Positions 11,098 to 61,500 of a stretch of DNA of 64,000 bases are shown here, piece after piece (positions within the stretch are counted from its first letter, which is position 1; each line of letters starts with the position of its first letter). Both the position numbers and the translations under genes were made by a program. Origin of the DNA: Megaleporinus macrocephalus (Eukaryota; Chordata; Actinopteri; Characiformes; Anostomidae); contig CM038710.1 of the NCBI GenBank assembly GCA_021613375.1, positions 29,015,763 through 29,079,762 of the forward strand. The letters run 5' to 3'. The notes below the pieces were generated by a model. It was not told the origin of the DNA. It saw only the letters and a list, made by a program, of their open reading frames with translations, and made no database searches.

Positions 11098-12385
11098 CTG
11101 CAACAAAACACAAATATGATTTATAAATATACTAGTAGAAAAAAATAGTGAAAGTGCTCTTAACATGAGCTATGAGTAAAAACTTTAATATTCTGATAAA
11201 CAAATGACATCCTGAAATTCATTCTGGCCAAACAGATATTTTCCAGTTATATGAATGTTGTGTATGTTCTAGTTATATGAACAGTTGTGTATAACGAATT
11301 ATTATCCTTGTCACGCGCTGACTAATGTTCTATCTACATGTTCTATCTACTCAACATTAAACAAATATACATATCTTCATATGCTGTTCAAAGAAAACTA
11401 ATTTGTGATTATTAGTTTTCTACATCATTTGCATAAGCCAGCTGTGTAAATTACATGATGAAATTACATTACAGACCTATAGAAATGCTCAAAACCTGCA
11501 TAAAACAAAATACCTTTACATGTACTTTCATTGAAAGTAAAAAATGTTTTTGTCTTCTTTTGTAAACAGGTGGCCACTTTGAAGTTATTTGTTTTTCTTT
11601 AGACAACGATGCATATGTTATAATTCCTATAAAGATTCCACCTCTTTTTGCTTTTGGAGTGGTTTCATGTTATATATTTAATTGCAGAAAATCTTACAGA
11701 CTCTTACAGTGTCTATAATGCATAAACAACCATTTTATTTATATAATTCAAAAGACCAGTGAACCTAAACATGTCTTCGGAGGTTGTAATATGTGATGCT
11801 GTTTGCCTGGCCACTATTCTGCCTCACAGCTCTGTGCATTTATCTCTTCACCAGGAAAAGATAAAAAAAGTCAAAACCACAGCAAAAATATATATCCCAG
11901 GACCCTTTGTTTCTACCCTTCAGTTAGGCTTTTCAGCTTGCAATAAACTTAAATACTACCTTTATCCACCTGTTATCTTAAAATTTATTAACACCTTGCA
12001 CTACAACCGATTTGAGTATGTAAGATTAGGGGTTTAAAGCTGAGGGACGTTTGTGAATATTCTAAACAATTCTGTATTTTTAAGAAATGTCGATATTTCT
12101 TGTGTTTTATACAGCTTGAACAGTCTGCAGTCAAACTGACCCACAGAGATCACTGGTAAGTTCAAAATGAACCTCAAGTGATGTAATATGCTACTTCTAA
12201 AATATAGAGCCAGATATTAAGTATATTGTAAATATCATGATCGCTTCTTACCTCCTTAAATGATCATCATATTATTCTCAAATGTAAATGGCAAGTTCAT
12301 ACTACATTTTAATGCTAAAAATGTATTCTTCTTGGCCTGACGAGCCGTTATCAGCTAATATGAAGCCAGTTCAGAAGACACTCAC
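11098..12385 (-). other. hsp70: hsp70 5'-UTR intron (inferred)
   Basis: Bounded by donor GTGAGTGTC (12385) and acceptor TTGTTGCAG. It contains a diverged MITE near 11385-11618. The rest is AT-rich with no recognised feature. Confidence 0.65.
11385..11618 (-). mobile_element. Diverged MITE copy in the hsp70 5' intron
   Basis: Keeps TTTCTACATCATTTG, ACTTTCATTGAAAGTAAA and TTGTTTTTCTTTAGACAACG in minus orientation. The left TIR is eroded. Confidence 0.6.
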
Positions 12386-12470
12386 AGTTATGCTGCAGCG
12401 GGCTGAGACTAGACTCTCCTCAAGTCCTCGGTTCCTCTCGTGTCGTTGGCGCTCCGTGTTTGTATGTCTG
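12386..12470 (-). other. hsp70: hsp70 non-coding exon 1 (inferred)
   Basis: Lies between the expected start about 25-30 nt after the TATA box and donor AACT|GTGAGTGTC. The 5' end is an estimate. Confidence 0.6.
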
Positions 12471-12490
12471 ACAGTCCGAAGCTCCGTTAC

Positions 12491-12497
12491 TTTTATA
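12491..12497 (-). promoter_or_regulatory. hsp70: TATA box of hsp70
   Basis: TATAAAA on the minus strand, about 14 nt downstream of a heat-shock element and about 105 nt upstream of the leader donor. Confidence 0.8.
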
Positions 12498-12507
12498 CGG
12501 GCCATGT

Positions 12508-12521
12508 TGTTTCTAGAACTA
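12508..12521 (-). promoter_or_regulatory. hsp70: Proximal heat-shock element
   Basis: AGTTCTAGAAAC contains the perfect HSF core TTCnnGAA (12511-12518), just upstream of the TATA box. Confidence 0.8.
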
Positions 12522-12565
12522 CTAGACTCGTCGCTGCTCAGAAGTAACTTTAGACGCTGACTAGT

Positions 12566-12582
12566 TCCTCCGGAAGGTTCCA
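12566..12582 (-). promoter_or_regulatory. hsp70: Distal heat-shock element
   Basis: Minus strand TGGAACCTTCCGGAG: GAAnnTTC core plus a third, imperfect GAG unit at the correct 5-nt phase. It is a three-unit HSF site. Confidence 0.75.
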
Positions 12583-12638
12583 GCCATGCACGAGCTCTTC
12601 ACCGCTGCACTGACTCCACAGGCCTGAATTAGCACAGA

Positions 12639-12666
12639 GGGCGGGACGATACGATAACCAGCCAAT
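12639..12666 (-). promoter_or_regulatory. hsp70: GC box and CCAAT box of hsp70 promoter
   Basis: GGGCGG-type GC box at 12639-12646 and AGCCAATCAGA (CCAAT at 12662-12666) lie upstream of the heat-shock elements. This is standard HSP70 promoter architecture. The CCAAT box is an NF-Y site type; its A subunit is encoded in this window. Confidence 0.75.
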
Positions 12667-12719
12667 CAGAGGTGAGAGATCAGAGCCCCAGGCTTTGATA
12701 GGCTCGCAGTTTTTATTTT

Positions 12720-15700
12720 GATAGAAGTTTAATGAGGTGATTTTACTAGTTTTGTATACAGAAACAAAACAGGAGGTTTCCTTTCAAATGATTTGTGATT
12801 GTTATGCAGTTATTTATTAACTAGTTTAATTTATAATTTATTCAGTCACCTATGATGAATGTGGGATTGTATGTATTGCATACAATTTTTTTGGAATGAA
12901 ATTTTGTTTGAAGAAAAGTAACTTATCACTTCAGCCTTATTCTGTCAAAATACTACATACACAAATGTGATTTTTAATATATTATCATTATAATATTATT
13001 ATTCCAAACGTCTAGTATACTGGCACTGCAGGTCTATAGAAGCTCTAAAAAGTTTCTCTTGTGAAAGCTACAAAAAAAGTTTTTAAATAAAGTAAAGAAC
13101 ATTTTTTTTTATAAGAGATAAAGTCTAATGTCCAATCATCTTTACAGGTGTGACAAATATAACTATGACTACAAATAATAATAAATGTAATAATACATCT
13201 ACATTGCAAAACACATCATTTTTATTATGATTGGGAAAACAGACCCCAGATAACAGATAATGTATGATAACATATAATATAAATGTATGTAACATGTAAT
13301 ACCTGTGTAATATTTTGACCTTGATTGTTACAGTCTATTTGTTCATTGTAGATATAGGAATGTAAATCAGTGTGCACACTTTGTGTGGAAAAAATGTCAG
13401 CGTTTATTATTATTTTGTAAATAATAATGTAGTTTGTCTGTTAGTGCTGAAGTCCAGGCTGTTTCAGAACTTCAGGAAGTTTTTTGTATGACCTTTGTAC
13501 AGAGAATTTCTCATTATGTTGGTAATAATAAATATGTTAATTTATGTTAATCAGAAACTCACATAAACTACTTTCCTACTAAGCAGTAATGTTATTATAT
13601 ATTTACATATTCATTCAAAAAACCCTGGAATGTATATGCACTATACATGATTCATTCAAACAACCCTTAAGCAATCAATATTCCTCAGCACTGTCCCTCT
13701 TAATAAAAATATATAATAATACTTTTGAGTTTAGTTGTTGTTGTTAAATTGTCAATCGTTTTGTATGTGCATTACACATTATTCTCTGACGCAAGTTTAT
13801 TAAACAAATAAATAAAGACTACAAACAAAACAGTGTCGTATTTCAGAGTCAAATACTGAAAATGTTTTATAGTACTAAATCTGGGTGTTATATTAAACAT
13901 CCAGCAAAGCTAGAATGAAGATACAGAATATGCAAATATGATCAAATACTGACCAGACCTCTCTGAGAACTGTGTGGGGGTAGCTTGACTTAGTGCTGGC
14001 TGTCCAACACTTCTAGCCTGCTCCAGCACTCATACAGAACTAAAAATATCATGTTTTCCATGTGACGCTAATTGGACCGAAAAATACAAAAATACAAACA
14101 TACGAACAAATGTGCAGACTGAAAGAAAAACCAATGTGTGAATGAAGGAAGGAGACATTGGTCCTGTGAATGATTAGTAAAAATGCTTAAGGTTGTGTTT
14201 GGGACCACCTAGTTAAAGGAGGGGAGAGAAATATGGTAAAATATATTGTCATTTATTAGACTCTGGGAGGGTATTAATAACACATCCTTTGCACATGCAA
14301 ATTGTGGCCCAGAGGAGCAAAATAAATCTAAAAAAAAAAATAATTTAAAAAATGTAAAAAATTTAAATTAAAAAAAAAAAAAAAAAACAGGTTTACGTTC
14401 TCTGGGCCTTTACATATCACTACTGGAATTTTATTTTAACTATGACTTCATTATTGACTGTTCAGTCTTTTGTGTTGCTTCATGTGCATGTATATTATGT
14501 ATCAGACAATAAAAGTATGACCAAAGAACCAATCCAACTTTGAACAGAACCAACATTTAATGAGAGAACAAGGCAGGGAACATGTCATTCGACAAAAGAG
14601 AGGCATATTAACAAAGAAGATTAGGTATAGTTAAAGTTAAGATAAACAGGTAGGCCTACTTAAATGTCTGTTGTGTTCACAGTGATATATCATTAAGACT
14701 CTTTTTATTTTTAGTGGTTTTAATATATTAACCCAAACGGGTGTCTAACCAGGCCTGGGAACCGCCTGTAAATCAAAAATGCATTCAAACCCCACCTAAA
14801 AAGTAAAAAGTTGAATCACTTTGCTGATAATTAGATGCAGCCTAATAGACTGTGATAGATTATATATAAGGAACTACTGAAGTTTATTTTAAAGTTCTGA
14901 TTACGATGAATAAACTGAAAAAAAGGCCACAGACATGATGTAAAAAGGATAAATTAGCAGAGCATAAAGACCACGTGTTGGGGTCACTATTTGTATAAAT
15001 ATCATGCCGGCTACCTACTGTGCCGATACTCCCCAGAGTACTGTTTATCTCGTTGCCAGAACATTCTAGCCCTTGGGAGTAATATACATACTGCGGTTTC
15101 AGTAGCAAAGATAAAATGAGCCTACATTCAGCTCTTCAGTAGAGCTCACGTTCTGATTACTCAGGAAGAAAGTGCGTATGATACAGAAAAAGCAGTTCCA
15201 TAGACATTTGTTTTGTGCGCATATCCAAAGACTAAATGAAACAGATAAGAACCAAATAAAAAACCCTCTGTGCACTGAAACATGCTCCTACACAACAAGG
15301 ATTTGGTCAAAGAGTTCCATCAGCTAAACGCCTGTGGGAGCACAATTCACCAGGTGGGCTTTTTTTCGGTTTCCAGACCAGTCGAGTCACATCGGATAAA
15401 ATAAGCACTGAAATGTATGACCACAAAGATAAAATAGAGAGTTAACCCCTTTAGACCTTTCACTACCACCAATATATGGCACGATTTCAGACCTGTAGAC
15501 GATGGTCCTCTTAGAATGTGATTAAAAGTTAACAAATACATAGGCTATCATATAATCTCATGAAGTGCTAGCAGAGTATAATTAGATCTACAAGTGACAA
15601 ACATGTATTTGATCGGTATATGTTAATAACACTATAAATAAGAATTCACTTAAAATCAAGTTTCCTTTTAGAAATTTACAGTAAATAGAAAATAAATCTC

Positions 15701-15770
15701 TTGGTTCACTTGGTTAATGCAGGTTTCTCCATCCCTGATGAAGGTCGCTCTGAGTCATACGTGAGTCATA
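12720..15770. other. Region between the hsp70 promoter and the proposed end of ahcyl1
   Basis: AT-rich sequence with A-rich runs (14330-14387) and no conserved coding exon. The ahcyl1 3' UTR should lie in its right part; several TTTATT (minus AATAAA) sites exist, for example near 14883, so the end cannot be fixed. Confidence 0.5.
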
Positions 15771-55363
<39,593 letters not shown>

Positions 55364-55943
55364 GATGAGCGGAGGATTCTCGCCCAAACGAGTCGACCGC
55401 TCCAACTAGAACAGCTCGGCTCGCTACTGTAACCTTTCGTCTTGTCCTCTAGCTCCGTGCTGTACCACTTCCAGAGGAAGCGGCGAGCGGCGGCCGAAAT
55501 CACGCGAAACAGCGCCGGAGAGAGAGACTCGAGATATCAGTGCAAGCAGGATGTCGACGTGCGCTGCTGAAGTGTCACCGGTAAAGTGATTTTACTTGTA
55601 AAGCGGAGCTAATCACAGATTATTACATTTGGCTGTCCGGCTCCAGGCAGGCAGCATCAGCGGTGGGCGGAGCTTCCATACAAGCACCTGCGAGCAGAGA
55701 GCGAGCGAGCGGAGCGGGGAGGGGCGGGGCGGGGCGGGCTGAGAGGCGTCACGTGACCTCGAGCCGTGCATATTAAACAGCAAAGAGAGCGTAGAGTAGT
55801 GACGAGAAGTTCAGTTCAGTTTATCGGACCGATTCCTTCGAACCTGTATGTGTGATTCAGCGATTCACTGATTCACAAGTCAACTTTCTCCTCATCTCCA
55901 TTCGGACAGAGAGAGCACAGGACCACTAAGAGCGGGGGTCTTT

Positions 55944-56143
55944 ATTATGATGTCATGCTGTCTGTTAAAAATGGATGCTCAAATACACATTCGGGGAAAG
56001 GTCAACTGTTTAGCAGCTTCGTCTAAACTCTGTCTTTGATATTCTAAACTAACTAGAAAAGCAGCTTTGCTCTGCCTCAGGGTGGCGCTGTGGCAAACTG
56101 CATCACCCACGTGCTCCCTCACAGCCCAGCAACTGTAACTGTG
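55944..56143. repeat. Tandem duplication, copy 1
   Basis: Shares GTCTTTGATATTCT, CTCTGCCTCAGGGTGGC and AGCCCAGCAACTGTAACTG with 56223-56435. Confidence 0.85.
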
Positions 56144-56222
56144 CAACAAAATCTTTAAAATGTGCCACTTAGTGGGTCCGGGACCCCTCTAATTAACCTC
56201 TGGGAGGTACATAAAAATAAGC

Positions 56223-56435
56223 TTATTATGATGTGGAGCAGTCCATTAAACAGATCCTCAAATACAAATTCAGAAATTCAGGGAAAGGTTAACTGTTTAG
56301 CTGCTTCACCTTCAATCTGTTTCTGTCTTTGATATTCTTAACTAACTAGAGATGATGCTCTGCCTCAGGGTGGCACTGTAGCAAACTGCATCACCCCAGT
56401 GGTCGTTGATAGCCCAGCAACTGTAACTGACTAAG
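56223..56435. repeat. Tandem duplication, copy 2
   Basis: Direct copy of 55944-56143, about 280 bp away, with small insertions. Confidence 0.85.
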
Positions 56436-56625
56436 GTCTTAACGAATGTGTGGCAGTTGTTACCAACCTAGAAAACAGCTTGGTTTGTTAAACCATATAT
56501 TTTATTGCCATTGAAGCTAACACCAGAGCTGCTATGGTGAGTGAGGCAGCAGCTAGACAACATGGGTCCCCCTGAATATTCCACACACTGCTGCTACTCT
56601 CTAATAGAGTCCACATCACATGACA

Positions 56626-56830
56626 AAAGTATGTGGGCACCAAAACATCACATCCACATATGAATATTGACCAGCTAATTACAAAACATTGGGATTAATG
56701 TGGAACTACCACCACCCACCACGTGAATCCCACTCCACTCTTTTGGGAACGCTTTCCAGCAGATACTGCAACATTACTGGAATGTTGAAGCTGCATGCGG
56801 TAGAAATTCCACAAACTGACACTTTGCAGA
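56626..56830. mobile_element. Truncated Tc1/mariner-like fragment
   Basis: Begins GACAAAAGTATGTGGGCACC, then has CCACTCTTTTGGGAACGCTT. Same superfamily style as 30015-30592; the right end is missing. Confidence 0.55.
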
Positions 56831-58471
56831 AGTAACACTGTATGATGTTGAGTCACTGAGCACCTCAGTACAGCAACATACTACAGACAAGTGTTTTTTT
56901 ATGGAGACTGCATGGCAGTAAGTTGAATCTTATGCACCAACATGCAATTAAATAAATAAACCTACAAACTAGTGAATTAACTGCAATGAATTATAACATA
57001 AATCTAAAAGGTTTGTTACCAGGTAGTATATTTTTATAGCTTTTAATGATTTTATGAGGTCATAAATAATTATACTAAAGCTTTAGCTACATCCTTTTAT
57101 CACTATGACATAAACTTTATAGAGACACTACTCTATAAAGTACTAACGTTGAACTGACGCATTAATGAACTCACCAAAGCTGTGTCATAATGACTAACAT
57201 ATTCCAGTAGATTGTTTTCCAAGTTTAACCAAAGCGACGGTTATGTTTACATTCATAAACCATACTTGATCTCATTGGCCGTTTAGACAAACACTTTCTA
57301 AAAGCTGGAATGCAGTGGATGTACAATGGTAGAAAGTAATATGAAGAAATTGGGCATTAAAATCTGATTTCATTTCACAGAGCTAAGAGGATTAAAAGAC
57401 AGAACTCAACTTGATCGAATTAAGATCATTTCCAGCCTCGAACGGCACAGTGCTCGCACAGATTAGAAGAAAGAGGAAGAAAAAAGATCACGCTCACATG
57501 AAATGTGGAAGTTTGCCATTGACCAGACACAATTTAATGAAAATACATCATGTTCAAAGACTGCAATGTCTAACATTATTCATCAGAAAAAAAGTATCTA
57601 CAGTTGCCTGCCAGGAGGAGCAGACAGAGTAAGGGAAGAGGAATCAACGATGGCTATTTCAAATGAGTGAACATGGGAAGACATGTAGTGCGGAAAGACC
57701 ATCAACAACGGGCACGATGGTAAGAATTGTAAAAAGACTTCTCTCTAATTACAAATCCTAGTACGGTTATCAAAATTTGAAGGTAAAAAGTATTCGTGTT
57801 ACAAGCACTGATGAAACAAGGCTGAGCCCCGGAGGCAGGATTCCCCTGGTGAACAGGAGAAATTGCACATTTCTTTGCTTTGGCTCTCACCCCTCATCCC
57901 AAGTCGTAAAGAAGAAAAGAATTACTACACAGAGCACCAACACAATGTTGAGCATAAAATACAAGATAGATGCAAGTCTGCACTAACTAGGTCACATGAC
58001 ATCCTGACTTTTTTTTCTTTTTTTTAACAACATTCCTTTTTATCTGCAAAAGCACCACATGACAAAAATCTGAAGAAATTATAAAACTGAGTTACTTTAA
58101 AATAATCTTTATACACTAACTACTTAGCCAGCCATCACTGTACATATGATCCATGGTCCATTCTGAAGAACAGATCACAGCATTCATGACCATGTATGCC
58201 TTCTGAGCACAACAAGCCAAATTCACTAACTACAGGCAACTGTATTAACTGTTCATCCTTTATGCCTCTCACTACTGGTTGCAACCGGCTTGAGGCCAGA
58301 CCATCGCTTGCAGTGGAAAAGGAAAGAAGGGGCGAGACACAGTATTGCCTGACGAGCTAGAGTTGTGTTAAGAGCTGAGTTGATGATATGCACTGTTTTT
58401 TTATTATTTTGTTTATTTTTGGGTGCTGGTTGTATAGGGCATCCGAGTTGACCGGGTTCTCAAACCTGCTG

Positions 58472-58534
58472 CTACGATACACGTATCATCTGGGATACTG
58501 TCTCCTCTCCTGCCTGATTCTGCTCTTGCTGCTC
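58472..58534 (-). CDS. nfya: nfya last coding exon
   Basis: Codes EQQEQNQAGEETVSQMIRVS then TAG; acceptor TTCTCTGTAG. More Gln/Glu-rich than the mammalian end. Confidence 0.95.
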   Translation of the reverse strand, partial: EQQEQNQAGEETVSQMIRVS

Positions 58535-61500
58535 CTACAGAGAAGGAGGGAGGAGGGATGAGTAAGTGGATAGATCAATGATTACACACATAACCCATGC
58601 ACAAATATTCTACTCAGCATTTAAGAAGAGTCATGACTCTCTTTACTAGTTAACACAGACCAAGACATGTGGAGAAACTCATTTGCGTACAGGGATTTGG
58701 CACCGAAAGCACACTCTAAGCAAGAAAAATAATTATTTGGTCTAATAATTAACACTTAAGCCTACAGTTGCCTATGGGTCACTTCTTGGTAGACTATTCA
58801 AACAAATGACTATAGCTTTAATCTCTTATTTGGAGAGTGAACATATCTGTAGCCTGTGTTTGTTACAGATTTGTTTTTGTTTTTTTGATTATTGACATAA
58901 AATGCATTAATACATGACAGAAAGATTGCGCAGATGAAATGCAACAGACATTTCCAAATTGTCTCAGCTTATTACATAAACTCTTGGGAAGGGTTGTTGA
59001 ACATTTGACTAGTCTGAGTCATTTATTCGTGATTTAAAAAAAATGGAAAAAAAAAAAAAAAAATCACAACATATGACAACCATGCATCAGAGAGTCAGAA
59101 TTGCGAAAGCACGTAAACATAAGCAGATAACAAATACAAAAACACAAGTGCAACACAGGCATGCAGCAGGAATAGGGTAAATCACAGACACTGCAAGCAA
59201 CATACTATGCGCTGGCAAATTCTTTCTACATTAAACTTGACTGGTTCCTTAAAAATGCAAATGATCCCTACAGCTTGAGTGCAACACATCTTCATTCTTG
59301 GGAAGCTTTCATTTACCACAACACATACTTTTAAAACAGTGAAAACGGAACAGTTTATTTTTGTTCAGAAGCAATGAAGATTTCACTCGCAGGAGGTTGG
59401 GTTTTTTGTAAAGTAAACATTCATCATCATGTGACTGCACATCTGACTTAAAAGCAGGTCTGGTCATATATTCTGACAGAGCTGAGCACGTAGCCTCGGC
59501 TACGGCGCCGCTCGCTAGAGTCCTGTGGCGGAAGAGCACCAGCGTGTGTTGTGGTGTGTAAGAAAAGCCTTGCAGCCTTTAGCTCGTTATCTTTGGTTCG
59601 CAGTCAAACTGTCCAAGTGTTAAAATGCTGACGAAGCTCAAACTCACAGCCTGTTAGAATGAACACCACAAATCAGCCGTGAAAAGGGCTTAGAGAAAAA
59701 GCAGCGACTCAGCTAAGCAAGGAGGCAGGTGATGGGCACAGCCTTGCCAATGAAGGCTCATAAGAAAGCCAAGATGCAGCCAATGAGAGCAGAGAACAGC
59801 GGTTAAGTGAGGGGCGTGGCGGGTTCAGGTGGCCAATGGATGCAGTGAGCTAAGCAAGGGGTGGGGTGTGCTCAGGCAGCCAGTGAGAGCCAATGATTGC
59901 TGTAGCCCTTTGTAAGTCCTCCTGTTTGACTCCACCCTGCATCAGCAGCCTCACCTGCCCAGGCAGACCATCCTCTTTATCCTTTGGCGAAAAGAAGCGG
60001 CCACCGTCGCCCCGTTTCCTTTGCATGGCGTGTCTGTGCCGTGACTCGTGCAGGTATTTCTAAGAAAACAAAAATGCACGGGTTAGAAAATCTGCCTGGA
60101 AACACAAGCTTGAATGATAAATACATGGGTTCCATTTCTATTTTGGAACATTACACTGTTTTGGTACTGAAAATGTACATAACAACGTTTTACAGGAAAT
60201 TAAAGAAGGCGTAAAGAAATGGGGAGTGACGAGAAATGGGTGGTTAGAACAATTTTCCAGCAGGCCAAACAGCCCTGTCCCACTTTGAGCAGCCCTGACA
60301 CAGAAAACCTTCTAAAGAAAGGTTCTATGTATTTGAGAACTCTACTTTTTACACTCGCTGCCCTAAGAGAGGTCATTATACTAATCTACCACATTGGTGC
60401 ACCTGCAAGCCATCCCTTACCCGCCTCTCTTTGGGGATCTTGCCCTCAGCCTCCAGCTTGGCACGGGCTTGCCGTCTCTTAAGGATGCGGTGGTACTGTT
60501 TAGCGTTGACGTAGAGTGGCTCCTCCTCTAGCATCTCGGCCCCAGGCAAAGGGATGCGCTGGATGGTGGGCACTGTGCCTCCTCCAGGGACCATCTGAAA
60601 CAAGCACAAATGGGCCAGAACCACATTAATTCAATCCAATACCAGCTGATATGATTTACATGGAATTTTGGCAAGGTCACTGGCAGAAAGTACCACCTTG
60701 CGGCAAGGACACCCACGGAGCAGCTGTGTGCATAATTTGTTATGAGAGGCCTGGCATAATTGGCTCTCATTTAAATTTTATACCATTAGCCCAGTAACAA
60801 AAATCAGACTGATGGCTGGCCATTTTCTACACTAATACCACAAAAATTCCTAAAACACTTCACAAATTCGTCAAAACCAAGAACTACTTATTTAGAGATC
60901 ATAACCATATAAATTAAGGAATTAAACGCTAAACTCAATTTCTGTGGCATTACTTCAGATTATTGCAGAAGGGTGTGTTTTTGGATTTAACGCACAAAAC
61001 AATGGAAAGAGGAAGTCAGCCACCACCCCCCTGATGCCGTTACTGATAAAGAGGTGCACTCAGGCTTATGTAATTCATTCCCAGCTCTTACCATGACCAT
61101 CCCTCCAGCATTCACTACGTTGCCGGACACTGGCAGGGTTACTGTGACTGTGCCTTGGCCGCTGTTGGTAGTGGAGGTGTTGGCGCCCCCTGCTGCCTGA
61201 ACAATCTGGGTGCCAGTCAGAGTGCCTGCTGGGATGGTAATCATGCCTGTGGAGGTGGAGGAAAAGTTTAACAAACAATAAACACTGCTAATCACCTATT
61301 TGACATTAGGATGCTTTTTTAGAGGCTGGATGCTGTATACATCAGCTGTTGCATCATTAGAGAAAATCTAGAGGCCATCTGCCATCTAGTGGCAGATGTG
61401 TGTGTGTGTGCACGCGCTGTTAATTTTATTTATTTATTTTTAATGACACAACAATTTTGTTTAGTTTAAACAGCAGGTGCTTTTAATTACAGCTTAATCC

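Larger units (their letters stand above)
55801..58380. other. Region between ahcyl1 and nfya
   Basis: Holds a tandem duplication at 55944-56435, a Tc1-like fragment near 56626-56830, and otherwise AT-rich sequence. The nfya 3' UTR probably covers the right part. No coding exon recognised. Confidence 0.55.

Noticed and set aside
13291..13300. Alternative last exon of ahcyl1 at an ACACAG|GTATTACATG site
   Set aside because: It would give Arg-Tyr-Tyr and no stop, unlike the conserved NYYRY end.
55364..55405. Extension of ahcyl1 exon 1 by 14 codons
   Set aside because: It starts at TTG; the first ATG is at 55363.
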